From Acetobacteraceae bacterium (GTDB lineage Bacteria > Pseudomonadota > Alphaproteobacteria > Acetobacterales > Acetobacteraceae): DNA of 12,805 bases. Positions within the stretch are counted from its first letter, which is position 1; every line of letters begins with the position of its first letter. A program made the translations under genes and the position numbers. Shown here one piece after another: positions 1-7,334 of this stretch. The stretch covers positions 1,883 to 14,687 of the forward strand of contig PLSZ01000645.1 in the NCBI GenBank assembly GCA_003164305.1. Reading direction: 5' to 3'. Below the pieces are notes generated by a model. That model had not been told where the DNA came from and did no database searches. It saw only the letters and a list, made by a program, of their open reading frames with translations.

Positions 1-854
1 TGCGCACCAGCGCGGCGGACATCGTTGACAGCGTGCCGGTGGCGTTGACCGCGCAGTTGAAACAGGACCCCGAGGTGACGCTGATCGCCACGCCCGGGTT
101 GCGGCCGATCGGGTTCGTGATCAATTTGACGCGCCCCGATTTGAGCGATCTTCGGGTGCGGCAGGCGTTGAACCTGGCGGTTCCGGTCGAGACGATCGCC
201 AACAAGGTGTTCTTCGGGCACGCGCGCGCGCCGGACTCGCCGCTGGCTTTCAATACCGAAGGATACGCGTCCGTCGCGAAACTGGTGCATGATCCGGCGA
301 AGGCGAAGGCGCTGCTGGTGTCGGCGGGTTTCACGAGTGACAAACCGCTGGAACTGGCGATGTTCGTCTCGCAGGGGCTGTTCCCCGGTGACGTGTCGGT
401 CGGCGAAATCGTCGCCAACGCGCTGACCCAGGTCGGCGTGAAGGTGGAAATCACCAAGATCGAGGCCGGGTCGTACTGGGACGCGATGCGGCAGGATCAG
501 GCGAACATCAAATGGGATATCGCGATGTTCGGCTTCAATCCGGCGAACGCGTCCGGCCTGTATCATCTGGCGTCGCTGTTCAAATCGAACAAGGACGATA
601 CGGCGCGGCCCGACGTGTGGAATTTGGGCCGTTACCGTAACGCCGAGGTCGATCGTCTGCTGGCGGAAATCGGCGCCGAACCCGACCGCGCCAAGGCGGC
701 GGCCGACATGGCGAAGGCACAGGCGCTGATCTGGAACGAGGATCCCTACATCTGGCTGCAGATCAACGAGAACGTCTCAGCCGTTCGGAAAGCCGTCACC
801 GGGGTTGAGGTCTGGCCCGTGCTGTTCACCAATGTCCGGCACGCCGCGGCCTGA
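1..854 (+). CDS. ABC transporter solute-binding protein, family 5 (C-terminal part)
   Basis: This is the 3' part of a periplasmic solute-binding protein of the peptide/nickel/opine type (SBP_bac_5), which captures substrate and hands it to the membrane permeases. The reading frame is open from base 3 (RTSAADIVDSVP...), so the true start and signal peptide lie before the window. The 'SAADIVDSVP' and 'GFVINLTRPDLSDLRVRQAL' segments are the usual hinge and lobe-II signature of this family. The 'VRQALNLAVP' stretch is followed by the expected 'DPAKAKALLVSAGF' repeat-like element, and the C-terminal 'NEDPYIWLQIN' matches the end of family members. It ends 9 bases before the permease gene, as expected for an operon. 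The substrate cannot be told from the sequence; peptides, glutathione-like or opine compounds are all possible. Confidence 0.93.
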   Translation, partial: RTSAADIVDSVPVALTAQLKQDPEVTLIATPGLRPIGFVINLTRPDLSDLRVRQALNLAVPVETIANKVFFGHARAPDSPLAFNTEGYASVAKLVHDPAKAKALLVSAGFTSDKPLELAMFVSQGLFPGDVSVGEIVANALTQVGVKVEITKIEAGSYWDAMRQDQANIKWDIAMFGFNPANASGLYHLASLFKSNKDDTARPDVWNLGRYRNAEVDRLLAEIGAEPDRAKAAADMAKAQALIWNEDPYIWLQINENVSAVRKAVTGVEVWPVLFTNVRHAAA

Positions 855-863
855 CCTGAGCCG

Positions 864-1778
864 ATGCTGAGCCTCGTGCTGTGGCGGCTGGCGCTGATCC
901 CGCTGACCGTACTGGGCGTCGTCACGATCCTGTTCCTGATCTTCAAGGCGGTCCCCGGAGATGAGGCGACGATGGTCGCCGGCGCCACTGCCACGCAGGC
1001 CGAAATCGATGTGGTTCGGCATCAACTGGGCCTCGACCGGCCGCTGTTCGTGCAATACGCCGATCGAGTCCTGGGACTGGCGCGCGGCGATCTGGGCTAT
1101 TCGGCGACCTTCCGCGGCAATCCGCTGCCGCGCATCCTGGAGCGGGTGCCGGCGACGTTGTTGCTGACCGCGTCGGCGATTCTTCTGACCGTGGCCGCGG
1201 GGATCCCGGCCGGCATCCTCGCCGCGTCGTGGCGGGGACGCTGGCCCGATATCGCGGTGTCCGGCGGCGTGGTGGCTTTGCTCGCGGTGCCGAATTTCTG
1301 GCTGGGCATGATGCTGATGGCGCTGTTCTCCGTGCGGCTCGGATGGCTGCCGAGTATCGGCCTGACCGGACCGGCCTCGCTGGTGATGCCGACGGTGGCT
1401 CTGGCGGCGCGCCTGATCGCGCTGGTCGGCCGATTGGTGCGCGGCACCGTGATCGAGGAACAACGCAAGGATTACGTGCGCACCGCTTATGCCAAAGGCC
1501 TCGCGACGCCGCGCGTGTTATACCGCCACGTGCTGCGCAACGCGCTGGTGCCGATCGTCACCGTGGTCGGGCTGCAGACCGGATACCTGCTCGGCGGATC
1601 GGTGGTGGTGGAGCGATTGTTCGCCTGGCCCGGCATCGGCGATCTGTTGCTGACGGCAGTCGGTCTGCGCGATTTCACGCTGGTGCAGGGCATCACCATT
1701 TTGTTCGTCGTCGGTTTTCTGCTGATCAATCTGCTGGTGGAAATATTGTATCGGCTGATCAATCCGAGGCTGCGTTGA
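864..1778 (+). CDS. ABC transporter permease, DppB/OppB-like
   Basis: This 304-residue inner-membrane protein is the first permease of a dipeptide/oligopeptide-type importer. The N-terminal helix (about residues 5-28) is followed by the periplasmic loop typical of DppB, containing 'LGLDRPLFVQY'. Five more hydrophobic segments follow, and the cytoplasmic EAA loop that docks the ATPase is seen at about residues 203-230 (DYVRTAYAKGL, then RHVLRNALVP). Length and layout match the BPD_transp_1 family. The ATG is 9 bases after the solute-binding gene and has only a weak ribosome binding site, so translation is probably coupled. The stop TGA shares bases with the TTG start of the next permease. The partner ATPases (DppD/DppF type) are not in the window. 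Confidence 0.95.
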   Translation: MLSLVLWRLALIPLTVLGVVTILFLIFKAVPGDEATMVAGATATQAEIDVVRHQLGLDRPLFVQYADRVLGLARGDLGYSATFRGNPLPRILERVPATLLLTASAILLTVAAGIPAGILAASWRGRWPDIAVSGGVVALLAVPNFWLGMMLMALFSVRLGWLPSIGLTGPASLVMPTVALAARLIALVGRLVRGTVIEEQRKDYVRTAYAKGLATPRVLYRHVLRNALVPIVTVVGLQTGYLLGGSVVVERLFAWPGIGDLLLTAVGLRDFTLVQGITILFVVGFLLINLLVEILYRLINPRLR

Positions 1779-2584
1779 AATTCGGCTTCCTTTCGTTCGG
1801 CGCGACGTTGCTGATCGGGTTTTCGCTGGTGGCGCTTCTGGGCGATCGGATCGCGCCGTACGATCCGTCGGAACAGGATTTGCTGGCGATCCTCGATCCG
1901 CCCTCCGCCGCGCATTGGTTCGGCACCGATGAGATCGGCCGCGACATCGCCTCCCGCATCATCGCCGGGACTCGCATTACGTTGCTGATCGCGGTCGTTT
2001 CGGTGGCGTTGGCGGGCGTGGCGGGGATCGGTTTGGGGCTGGCCGCCGGGTATCGCGGCGGCGCGGTGGATCGCGTGCTGATGGTCGCGCTCGATCTGCT
2101 GATGACGGTCCCCAGCCTGGTGCTGGCGATCGCCATCATCTCGGCGATCGGCGCCAACGCGTCCGGACTAATTACCGCGATCACGGTCAGTTTCATTCCG
2201 TCTCTGGCGCGGCTGGTCCGCGCCCGGGTGCTGGAATTGCGAGAACTCGACTACATTGAAGCCGCGCGCGCCCTGGGGATGCGGCATCCGCGCATCGTGC
2301 TGCGGCACGTGTTTCCCAACGCGGTGTCAGTCATCGTCATCGAGTTAAGTTTGATGGCCGGACAGGCGGTGCTGGTGGCGACGGCCTTGGGCTTTCTCGG
2401 TCTTGGGGTGCAGCCGCCGGCGCCGGAATGGGGCGCCATGTTCGGCGCCAGCCGGCAGTATCTGGAGGTCGCGCCCCATGTCGCCGTGGTGCCAGGCCTG
2501 GCGGTCAGCCTTCTGGTGCTGGCGTTCAATCTGTTCGGCGACGGGCTGCGGGACCGGCTCGATCCGGCGGCACGGGCACGGTAA
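1775..2584 (+). CDS. ABC transporter permease, DppC/OppC-like
   Basis: This is the second permease of the same importer and forms the channel with the DppB-like protein. The start chosen is the TTG at 1775, overlapping the previous stop in the sequence TTGA. It gives 269 residues beginning MKFGFLSFG with a first membrane helix at once, as in the family. The frame is open much further upstream, but that extension lies inside the preceding gene and is arginine-rich shadow sequence. Family marks are 'HWFGTDEIGRDIASRI' near residue 47, the EAA loop from about residue 159 (DYIEAARALGMRHPR), and 'GFLGLGVQPPAPEWGAM' near the end. The N-terminal cytoplasmic part is short compared with many DppC proteins. 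The gene is followed 24 bases later by an amidohydrolase rather than an ATPase gene. Confidence 0.93.
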   Translation: MKFGFLSFGATLLIGFSLVALLGDRIAPYDPSEQDLLAILDPPSAAHWFGTDEIGRDIASRIIAGTRITLLIAVVSVALAGVAGIGLGLAAGYRGGAVDRVLMVALDLLMTVPSLVLAIAIISAIGANASGLITAITVSFIPSLARLVRARVLELRELDYIEAARALGMRHPRIVLRHVFPNAVSVIVIELSLMAGQAVLVATALGFLGLGVQPPAPEWGAMFGASRQYLEVAPHVAVVPGLAVSLLVLAFNLFGDGLRDRLDPAARAR

Positions 2585-2608
2585 GCTGTTTCTGAAGGAG
2601 ACCACGAC

Positions 2609-3709
2609 ATGGATTTTGGGGTGATCGATTGCCACGCGCATATTTTTCCGCCGCTCGCCGGGGCCTGCGGCTTTCCGGACGCGGCCACGCATCTGTTGCA
2701 CCAGCAACGCGCGATGCATGAGCACGGCAACCAGCCGTACCGCCGTGCCAGCGACAACTCGATCGTTACCGAACGCGGATTATGGTCGGCCACCGACTCC
2801 TCGGTCGCGGGCCGGCGGGACGGGAAGTTTCGCGTCGGGCGCTGTGGCCGGTTCGAATGGGAGATCGATGGCGAAGCGCAATATGTTCAATTCCTGCCGC
2901 CGTATATGGCCGATATGTCCGCGCCGGCGGAGGTGATCGTCCGGCAGATGGACTACGCCGGAATTACCACAGCCGTCCTGCACAACGATCACATCTATGG
3001 TGATCTCGCCGAGGATTTCTCCGCCGCCGCCAACGATAACCCGGGTCGCTTCATCGGCCTCGCTCAGGTCCAGGAATCCTGGGCCTGGCAGGACAGTGAA
3101 ATCGCCCGCATGACCCGTCAGGTCGAGCAACGCGGCATGCGGGGACTGTATTTTACCTATAGCGGCCTGTTCCGTAACGGTTATGCGAAGCGGCCGAGCG
3201 ACCCGGAGTACGACGCGTTCTGGCGCGAGGTGACGCGGCTCGATCTGCCGGTGTTCTGGGTGCATCGCGACGGCTCCCCGTTCGGCCGTTACGAGGACGA
3301 ACTGGCCGATCTGGAGCTGATTTTGCAACGCCACCCAACGATCCGGAGCGTGCTGGTACACGGGCTGCCAACCGCGCGTTACGCCGACGGCGACGACCGG
3401 TTGACCTTGCCGCCGGTGGTCGAACGGCTGATGACGGAAATGCCCGTGTCGGCGGAGTTGCTGTATCCGATCTCCTGGGGCGGCCGCTTCGAATATCCTT
3501 ACGCGAAGTCGATGCACCATTTCCGGCATCTGGTGGATCGTTTCGGATCGGGACGCTTCACCTGGGGTTCCGATATGCCAAATGTCGAGCGTTATTGCAC
3601 TTATCGGCAGACATTCACGTATGCGTGGGAGCATGCCGATTTCCTCAACGCGGAGGACCGGCGAGCGATCTTCCGGGAAAACACGCTGGCGCTGTTCCGC
3701 CGTCCCTGA
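2609..3709 (+). CDS. Metal-dependent hydrolase, amidohydrolase 2 family
   Basis: This 366-residue TIM-barrel hydrolase/decarboxylase belongs to the Amidohydro_2 family, which includes ACMSD and 2-pyrone-4,6-dicarboxylate lactonase relatives. The metal and catalytic residues are all in place: HxH at 9 and 11 (CHAHIFPP), His219 (FWVHRDGS), His251 (LVHGLPTAR) and Asp322 (WGSDMPN). A strong ribosome binding site (AAGGAG at 2595-2600) lies 8 bases before the ATG. It sits 24 bases behind the DppC-like gene and is probably co-transcribed with the importer. The link suggests, by inference only, that it works on the imported compound or a product of it. There is no signal peptide, so it should be cytoplasmic. 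The exact substrate is unknown. Confidence 0.9.
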   Translation: MDFGVIDCHAHIFPPLAGACGFPDAATHLLHQQRAMHEHGNQPYRRASDNSIVTERGLWSATDSSVAGRRDGKFRVGRCGRFEWEIDGEAQYVQFLPPYMADMSAPAEVIVRQMDYAGITTAVLHNDHIYGDLAEDFSAAANDNPGRFIGLAQVQESWAWQDSEIARMTRQVEQRGMRGLYFTYSGLFRNGYAKRPSDPEYDAFWREVTRLDLPVFWVHRDGSPFGRYEDELADLELILQRHPTIRSVLVHGLPTARYADGDDRLTLPPVVERLMTEMPVSAELLYPISWGGRFEYPYAKSMHHFRHLVDRFGSGRFTWGSDMPNVERYCTYRQTFTYAWEHADFLNAEDRRAIFRENTLALFRRP

Positions 3710-3759
3710 ATCTTGGGACGGTAAGGCAACTTATCGGCCTCATGTGAGTTGCAGTCGTC

Positions 3760-4010
3760 ATGGTACAGCAACCTCTGGCTTTCGTCGCGGAACAGACCCA
3801 ATACTGCCGGCGTTGCGATTTATGGCGCGATGCCACGCGAACGGTTTTCGGTGAAGGTCCGCTGGACGCCGCCATCATGCTGGTCAGATTGTCACGGTCC
3901 ATCCGTCGCATTTGCCGCGCATGCCAGACCCCGCGGTGAAATTGAAAGAGCACGCCCGCTTTGTCGCGGACCTGCGCGCCGCGCTCGCAATCACTGGCCA
4001 GCCAGCGTGA
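3760..4010 (+). pseudogene. Uracil-DNA glycosylase (UdgX / family 4 type), internally deleted
   Basis: Two pieces of one gene lie in different frames. From the ATG at 3760, frame 1 gives MVQQPLAFVAEQ, then CRRCDLWRDATRTVFGEGP and AAIMLV. This is the N-terminus of UdgX/UDG-family-4 proteins, with the first two cysteines (CxxC) of the iron-sulfur cluster. From about 3885, frame 3 gives QIVTVHPSHLPRMPD, then ARFVADLRAAL, ending at TGA 4008-4010. This is the C-terminus with the HPS motif. Between MLV and QIVTVHPS the family normally has roughly 120 residues, including the GEQPGD motif, the remaining cluster cysteines and the KRRIH loop of UdgX. All of these are missing, and the joint shifts the frame. 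Read straight through, the N-terminal frame stops at 3937-3939 (59 residues). The HPSxLxR region also carries a proline where leucine is usual. No working enzyme can be made. The stop overlaps the GTG start of the DUF72 gene (GTGA). Confidence 0.85.
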
Positions 4011-4897
4011 GCCACAACGGCGACATCCGGATCGGTATCTCCGGTTGGACCTATGCGCCGTGGCGCGGCGCGTTTTTTCCCAAAGGACTCGCGCAAGCGA
4101 AGGAACTTTCCTACGCCAGCCATACGTTCCGCGCGATCGAAATCAATGGCACGTTTTACCGCCTGCAGCGCCCATCCAGTTTCGCGAAATGGGCCGAGGC
4201 GACGCCCGACGATTTCATCTTCACCGTGAAAGCCCCGCGCTTCATCACGCACGTGCGGCGACTGCGCGAAGCCGAAGCCCCGGTGGCGAATTTCCTGGCG
4301 TCGGGCGTGTTGCGGCCTGGCGCCAAACTCGGTCCGATCCTTTGGCAATTTCCGCCGAATTTTCAGTTCGACGCGGCATTGATGCGGGGATTTCTGGCGA
4401 TGCTGCCGCATGATACCGACGCCGCGCTGAAACTGGCGCGACGGCACGACGAGCGGGTGAAGGATCAAACCGGGCTGACAGTCGAAGCGCACCGCGCGGT
4501 ACGTCATGCGGTCGAGATCCGGCATGAAAGCTTTCGCGATCCCGCGTTCGTCGATCTGCTTCGACAACACCGCGTCGCTCTGGTCTGCGCGGATACCGTG
4601 AAATGGCCAAGATTGATCGATGTCACGTCGGATTTTATCTATTGCCGGTTGCATGGCTCGCGGGAGCTGTATCGCAGCGGGTATAACGCGGCCGACCTCG
4701 ACTGTTGGGCCGGGCGGGTGCGCGGTTGGGCGGCGGGAAAGCGCGTCGATGGCGATTACGTGGGACCCGTCAGGGCCAGCGGTAAGCCGCACGACGTGTT
4801 CTTGTTCTTCGACAATACGGACAAGCCGCGGGCGCCGGATAACGCCAGGTCATTGATGCGGCTTCTGGGCCAGGTGGCACCAGCCGTCGCTACGTGA
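4007..4897 (+). CDS. DUF72 (YecE-like) family protein
   Basis: This 296-residue protein of the DUF72 family has a TIM-barrel-like fold; its biochemical role is not established. Family marks are 'IGISGWTYAPWRGAFFP' near residues 9-25, 'EINGTFYRL' at 45-53, 'FTVKAPRFITH' at 72-82, 'LGPILWQFPPNF' at 108-119, 'VEIRHESF', 'YCRLHGSRELY', and 'FFDNTDKPRAPDNA' near the C-terminus. The GTG at 4007 was chosen because the recognisable fold begins right after it and because it overlaps the stop of the upstream glycosylase gene in GTGA, a classic translational coupling. The open frame continues upstream to 3749, but that part is shadow of the glycosylase remnant. With the glycosylase frameshifted by its deletion, ribosomes no longer terminate at this overlap in the original way, so DUF72 translation may be altered. 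Confidence 0.9.
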   Translation: MSHNGDIRIGISGWTYAPWRGAFFPKGLAQAKELSYASHTFRAIEINGTFYRLQRPSSFAKWAEATPDDFIFTVKAPRFITHVRRLREAEAPVANFLASGVLRPGAKLGPILWQFPPNFQFDAALMRGFLAMLPHDTDAALKLARRHDERVKDQTGLTVEAHRAVRHAVEIRHESFRDPAFVDLLRQHRVALVCADTVKWPRLIDVTSDFIYCRLHGSRELYRSGYNAADLDCWAGRVRGWAAGKRVDGDYVGPVRASGKPHDVFLFFDNTDKPRAPDNARSLMRLLGQVAPAVAT

Positions 4898-4973
4898 AAC
4901 ATCAAGCTCTGGCTTGGCAATTCTCCGATCCTGGACAGGAAGACATGGGAACTTCGACGATCGCCCAGGATTC

Positions 4974-5012
4974 TTCCGCTTGTCGCTTCCGAGGACGAAG
5001 CGGCAAGCGGAA
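4974..5012 (+). promoter_or_regulatory. Long hairpin in the leader of the KGG stress gene
   Basis: The arms TTCCGCTTGTCGCTTC (4974-4989) and GAAGCGGCAAGCGGAA (4997-5012) pair over 16 positions. Only one is not a Watson-Crick pair, and it would be a G-U pair in RNA. The loop is 7 bases (CGAGGAC). It lies 77 bases after the DUF72 stop and ends 19 bases before the KGG ATG, just upstream of the weak ribosome binding region (GAGATGAG, 5020-5027). No T-run follows on either strand, so it is not a standard intrinsic terminator. It may be an mRNA-stabilising or regulatory leader structure, a factor-dependent terminator for the upstream genes, or a protein-binding palindrome in DNA. Confidence 0.6.
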
Positions 5013-5031
5013 ACACCCGAGATGAGATACC

Positions 5032-5379
5032 ATGAGTGGACAATCCACCCGGGGCCGGCAGGGCTTCGCTTCAATGGATGAGGATCGGCAGCGTGAAATC
5101 GCCTCGAAAGGCGGCATGACCGTGCCGGACCAGGAGCGCGGCTTCTCCAAGGATCGTGAACTCGCCGCCGAAGCCGGGCGCAAGGGCGGCCAGGGCGTCG
5201 CGTCCGAGGATCGCACGTTTTCCCGGGATCCAAATCTGGCATCCCAGGCGGGACGCAAAGGCGGTGAGGCGTCGCGCGGCGGCAATCCAGCGCAAAGCGG
5301 AATGCAGCACGGCAATGATACGCTCCAGGCGAATGCACAACAGGGGCATGCCCAGGAAAATCAGGGCGATCAGCGCTGA
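5032..5379 (+). CDS. KGG-repeat general stress protein (GsiB/Con-10-like)
   Basis: This small hydrophilic protein has 115 residues and three copies of the KGG stress motif (PF10685 type). They lie at residues 11-28 (GFASMDEDRQREIASKGG), 37-53 (GFSKDRELAAEAGRKGG) and 62-78 (TFSRDPNLASQAGRKGG). The C-terminal third is rich in Gln, Gly, Asn and His and looks disordered. Family members accumulate in stress, desiccation or stationary phase and are thought to act as hydrophilin-like protectants. There are no membrane segments and no cysteines. The ATG at 5032 is the only sensible start; the ribosome binding site is weak. A gap of 134 bases with a strong hairpin separates it from DUF72, so it probably has its own control. 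A 12-base palindrome (CTCAGGCCTGAG, 5385-5396) follows the stop. Confidence 0.88.
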   Translation: MSGQSTRGRQGFASMDEDRQREIASKGGMTVPDQERGFSKDRELAAEAGRKGGQGVASEDRTFSRDPNLASQAGRKGGEASRGGNPAQSGMQHGNDTLQANAQQGHAQENQGDQR

Positions 5380-5618
5380 CGCGGCTCAGGCCTGAGGGGC
5401 GAAGCTTTCCGACGGCTGAGCTAACGAAGGAGCGGGGTGCGGGTGGTGGCTCGTGCTCCGTGTTCGTGTTGAGTGACGCGATAAGCTCGACAAGCGTCCT
5501 GGTTTCGCCTCAGATGGTGCCAGCGCAGAAGCGAGGGCGGAATGACGCGGGTTGCTGGTTTCCCCGGCGCGACGGTCGCTCTCCCGTGGGCGCATGCGCC
5601 GCGGCCGGAGCGGGTTCC
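5380..5618. other. Intergenic region with two short palindromes
   Basis: No convincing gene was seen here on either strand. The frame of the downstream membrane protein is open back to 5460, but its composition there (short polar and Arg/Gly-rich stretches) does not look coding. Two perfect 12-base palindromes are present: CTCAGGCCTGAG at 5385-5396, just after the KGG stop, and GGCGCATGCGCC at 5589-5600, just before the ribosome binding site of the next gene. A promoter for the membrane protein probably lies here, but no clear -35/-10 pair was recognised. Confidence 0.5.
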
Positions 5619-7259
5619 GTGAGTGATACGGCCAGAAGCGACCCAGCGGCCGTCCCGCCGCCCGATCCGGTGTTTCCCGATCCGCTGCCCTCCGTCGTGG
5701 CACCCAACCGGAGCGGCAATTTTATTGTCCGGCACTGGCGCGGCGAGTATTCGTTGCCGGTTTCGTATTGGTTGGTTGGATTTCTCGTCAGCATCGTTTC
5801 GCTGGTGGTTTTGAAGGCCATCGGCCCGGCGCTGACGGCCAATCTCGATTACGACCCGACCCGCATCTTCGTGGAGTTGGCGCTGTTGTGGATTGGCGTC
5901 GTCTCGGTCACCACCTGGCAGTTCGTTGGAATTTGGCGCTCCGCCACGCATTATGCCGCGCGGCGGCGGCGAGACGGGCGCGGCACCGTCTGGGCTGTGC
6001 TGGCTAAAATCGCCGTGGTTCTTGGGGTGTTGAATTCAACCGTTCAATTCACCCGCGCCGGCGTGCCGCAGTTCCGTGAGACCTTCAAAATGGCGTTCCT
6101 GGGCGATCCCGCGATGCCGGCGTATTCCCTTCGGGTGATGCGCGACAACAGCGAGATCGAGATCACCGGCGGACTTAAATTCGGCCTCACCGAAGACTTC
6201 GAAAAAACCTTGCGCGAGTTTCCCCGCATCCATGTGGTGCATTTGAACAGCGTCGGCGGCCGCGTCGGCGAGGCGGCGAAACTGTATCACGCGATCAGGG
6301 ACAAGGGGTTGATCACTTACGTCGACGCGGCTTGCCTGTCGGCCTGCACCGTGGCTTTCGCGGCGGGGCGGGAGCGTTGGATCGCGCCAACCGGCCAACT
6401 GGGCTTTCATGGACCAGCATTTCCCGGCTTCAACGCGGCGGGCCTGGCGTCCGCGGTGACGATGCAAAAGACTTTGATGGTCGCGTCGGGATTCGATCCA
6501 GCGTTCGTCGATCGCGCCCTCGCGGTGCCGAACACCCAGATCTGGAGGCCCACGCTACAGGAACTCACCGCGGCGCATGTGATCACGGCGGTCTCCGACG
6601 GCGGTCAGTTCGCGATATCGGGGTTCGCGCCGGGTATCACGGCTGAGCAAATGGGCGAGCAATACGCAAGATTTTTGCCGGTGCTCGCGGCGATCAAAGC
6701 CAGGCTGCCGGACGAATACCGGTCCATTATCAGCTTACTTTACGACGACTATTCCGCCGGCGCGACGCGCGACGCGGTGGTGGCGGACGCGCGCCGGCGG
6801 TTGTTCCCTTTGATCGCGCGGTATCGGGCGATGGCTGATGACAGCGTGCTGATCGACGTGGCCGATTTGATCATCGATCAATATACCGCGCTCAATCAGA
6901 GCGATCCCGCGCTGTGCTACCAATACGCCAGCACCGGTATCAACGCCGCCGTATTGAAGCAAATGCCGGCGCCGCTGATCAAACGGGAACTCGCGTTGGA
7001 ACAGCGCATCATCGAAACGGCCGCGCGCCGGGCGCCAGTGGATGAGCAACAAACGAAGGCGCTCTGGCGCGTGGTCGGCATCGCCCTGACCGCGAGCTTT
7101 TCGCCCGACCAGATCGCCATCGTTCGCGCGCCGCATGTCGTCCCTGGGCAATACGCCGAGTATTGCGCGGTGACGTCCGGGATGTTGCGGGCGATCGTCG
7201 CGTTGCCTCCGTCGGATGCCGGGATACTGTTGCGAAGCATGTTCGCCGGGAAGAATTAA
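5619..7259 (+). CDS. Membrane-anchored ClpP-fold protease-like protein (COG3904-like)
   Basis: This protein of 546 residues from the GTG at 5619 has a polar Pro-rich N-terminus (1-49) and three membrane helices at about 50-72, 83-106 and 125-144. A large soluble domain follows. That domain resembles the ClpP/crotonase-fold proteins annotated as COG3904 'predicted periplasmic protein'. The oxyanion-type strand LNSVGGRVGEA starts at 209, the nucleophile region ACLSACTVAFAAG carries Ser241, and the general-base region is GQLGFHGPAFPG with His264. The last 250 residues are helical and not recognised. The GTG start was chosen because GGAG (5607-5610) lies 8 bases upstream and because upstream codons look non-coding. 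The order helix-helix-helix-protease suggests a membrane-tethered peptidase, but proteolysis is inferred from fold motifs only. The MFS gene follows after 75 bases. Confidence 0.75.
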   Translation: MSDTARSDPAAVPPPDPVFPDPLPSVVAPNRSGNFIVRHWRGEYSLPVSYWLVGFLVSIVSLVVLKAIGPALTANLDYDPTRIFVELALLWIGVVSVTTWQFVGIWRSATHYAARRRRDGRGTVWAVLAKIAVVLGVLNSTVQFTRAGVPQFRETFKMAFLGDPAMPAYSLRVMRDNSEIEITGGLKFGLTEDFEKTLREFPRIHVVHLNSVGGRVGEAAKLYHAIRDKGLITYVDAACLSACTVAFAAGRERWIAPTGQLGFHGPAFPGFNAAGLASAVTMQKTLMVASGFDPAFVDRALAVPNTQIWRPTLQELTAAHVITAVSDGGQFAISGFAPGITAEQMGEQYARFLPVLAAIKARLPDEYRSIISLLYDDYSAGATRDAVVADARRRLFPLIARYRAMADDSVLIDVADLIIDQYTALNQSDPALCYQYASTGINAAVLKQMPAPLIKRELALEQRIIETAARRAPVDEQQTKALWRVVGIALTASFSPDQIAIVRAPHVVPGQYAEYCAVTSGMLRAIVALPPSDAGILLRSMFAGKN

Positions 7260-7334
7260 ACCACCCCGGCGTTGCTCCCGTGACGGTTTCGCGGCAGAGA
7301 CGGGGATCGCCTTCTGTTCAAAAGGAAACGCAGC

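Noticed and set aside
1229..1774. Upstream extension of the DppC-like gene
   Set aside because: This part lies inside the DppB-like gene in another frame and is arginine-rich; the TTG at 1775 gives the normal family N-terminus.
3749..4006. Upstream extension of the DUF72 gene
   Set aside because: The extra residues match nothing in DUF72 and lie over the glycosylase remnant, whose real frames differ.
4948..4973. GGAAC as a possible EcfG-type (general stress) -35 box before the KGG gene
   Set aside because: At the proper spacing there is no CGTT-like -10, so the match is not better than chance.
5460..5618. Upstream extension of the ClpP-like membrane protein
   Set aside because: No ribosome binding site precedes 5460 and the composition is not protein-like, while GTG 5619 has GGAG at good spacing.
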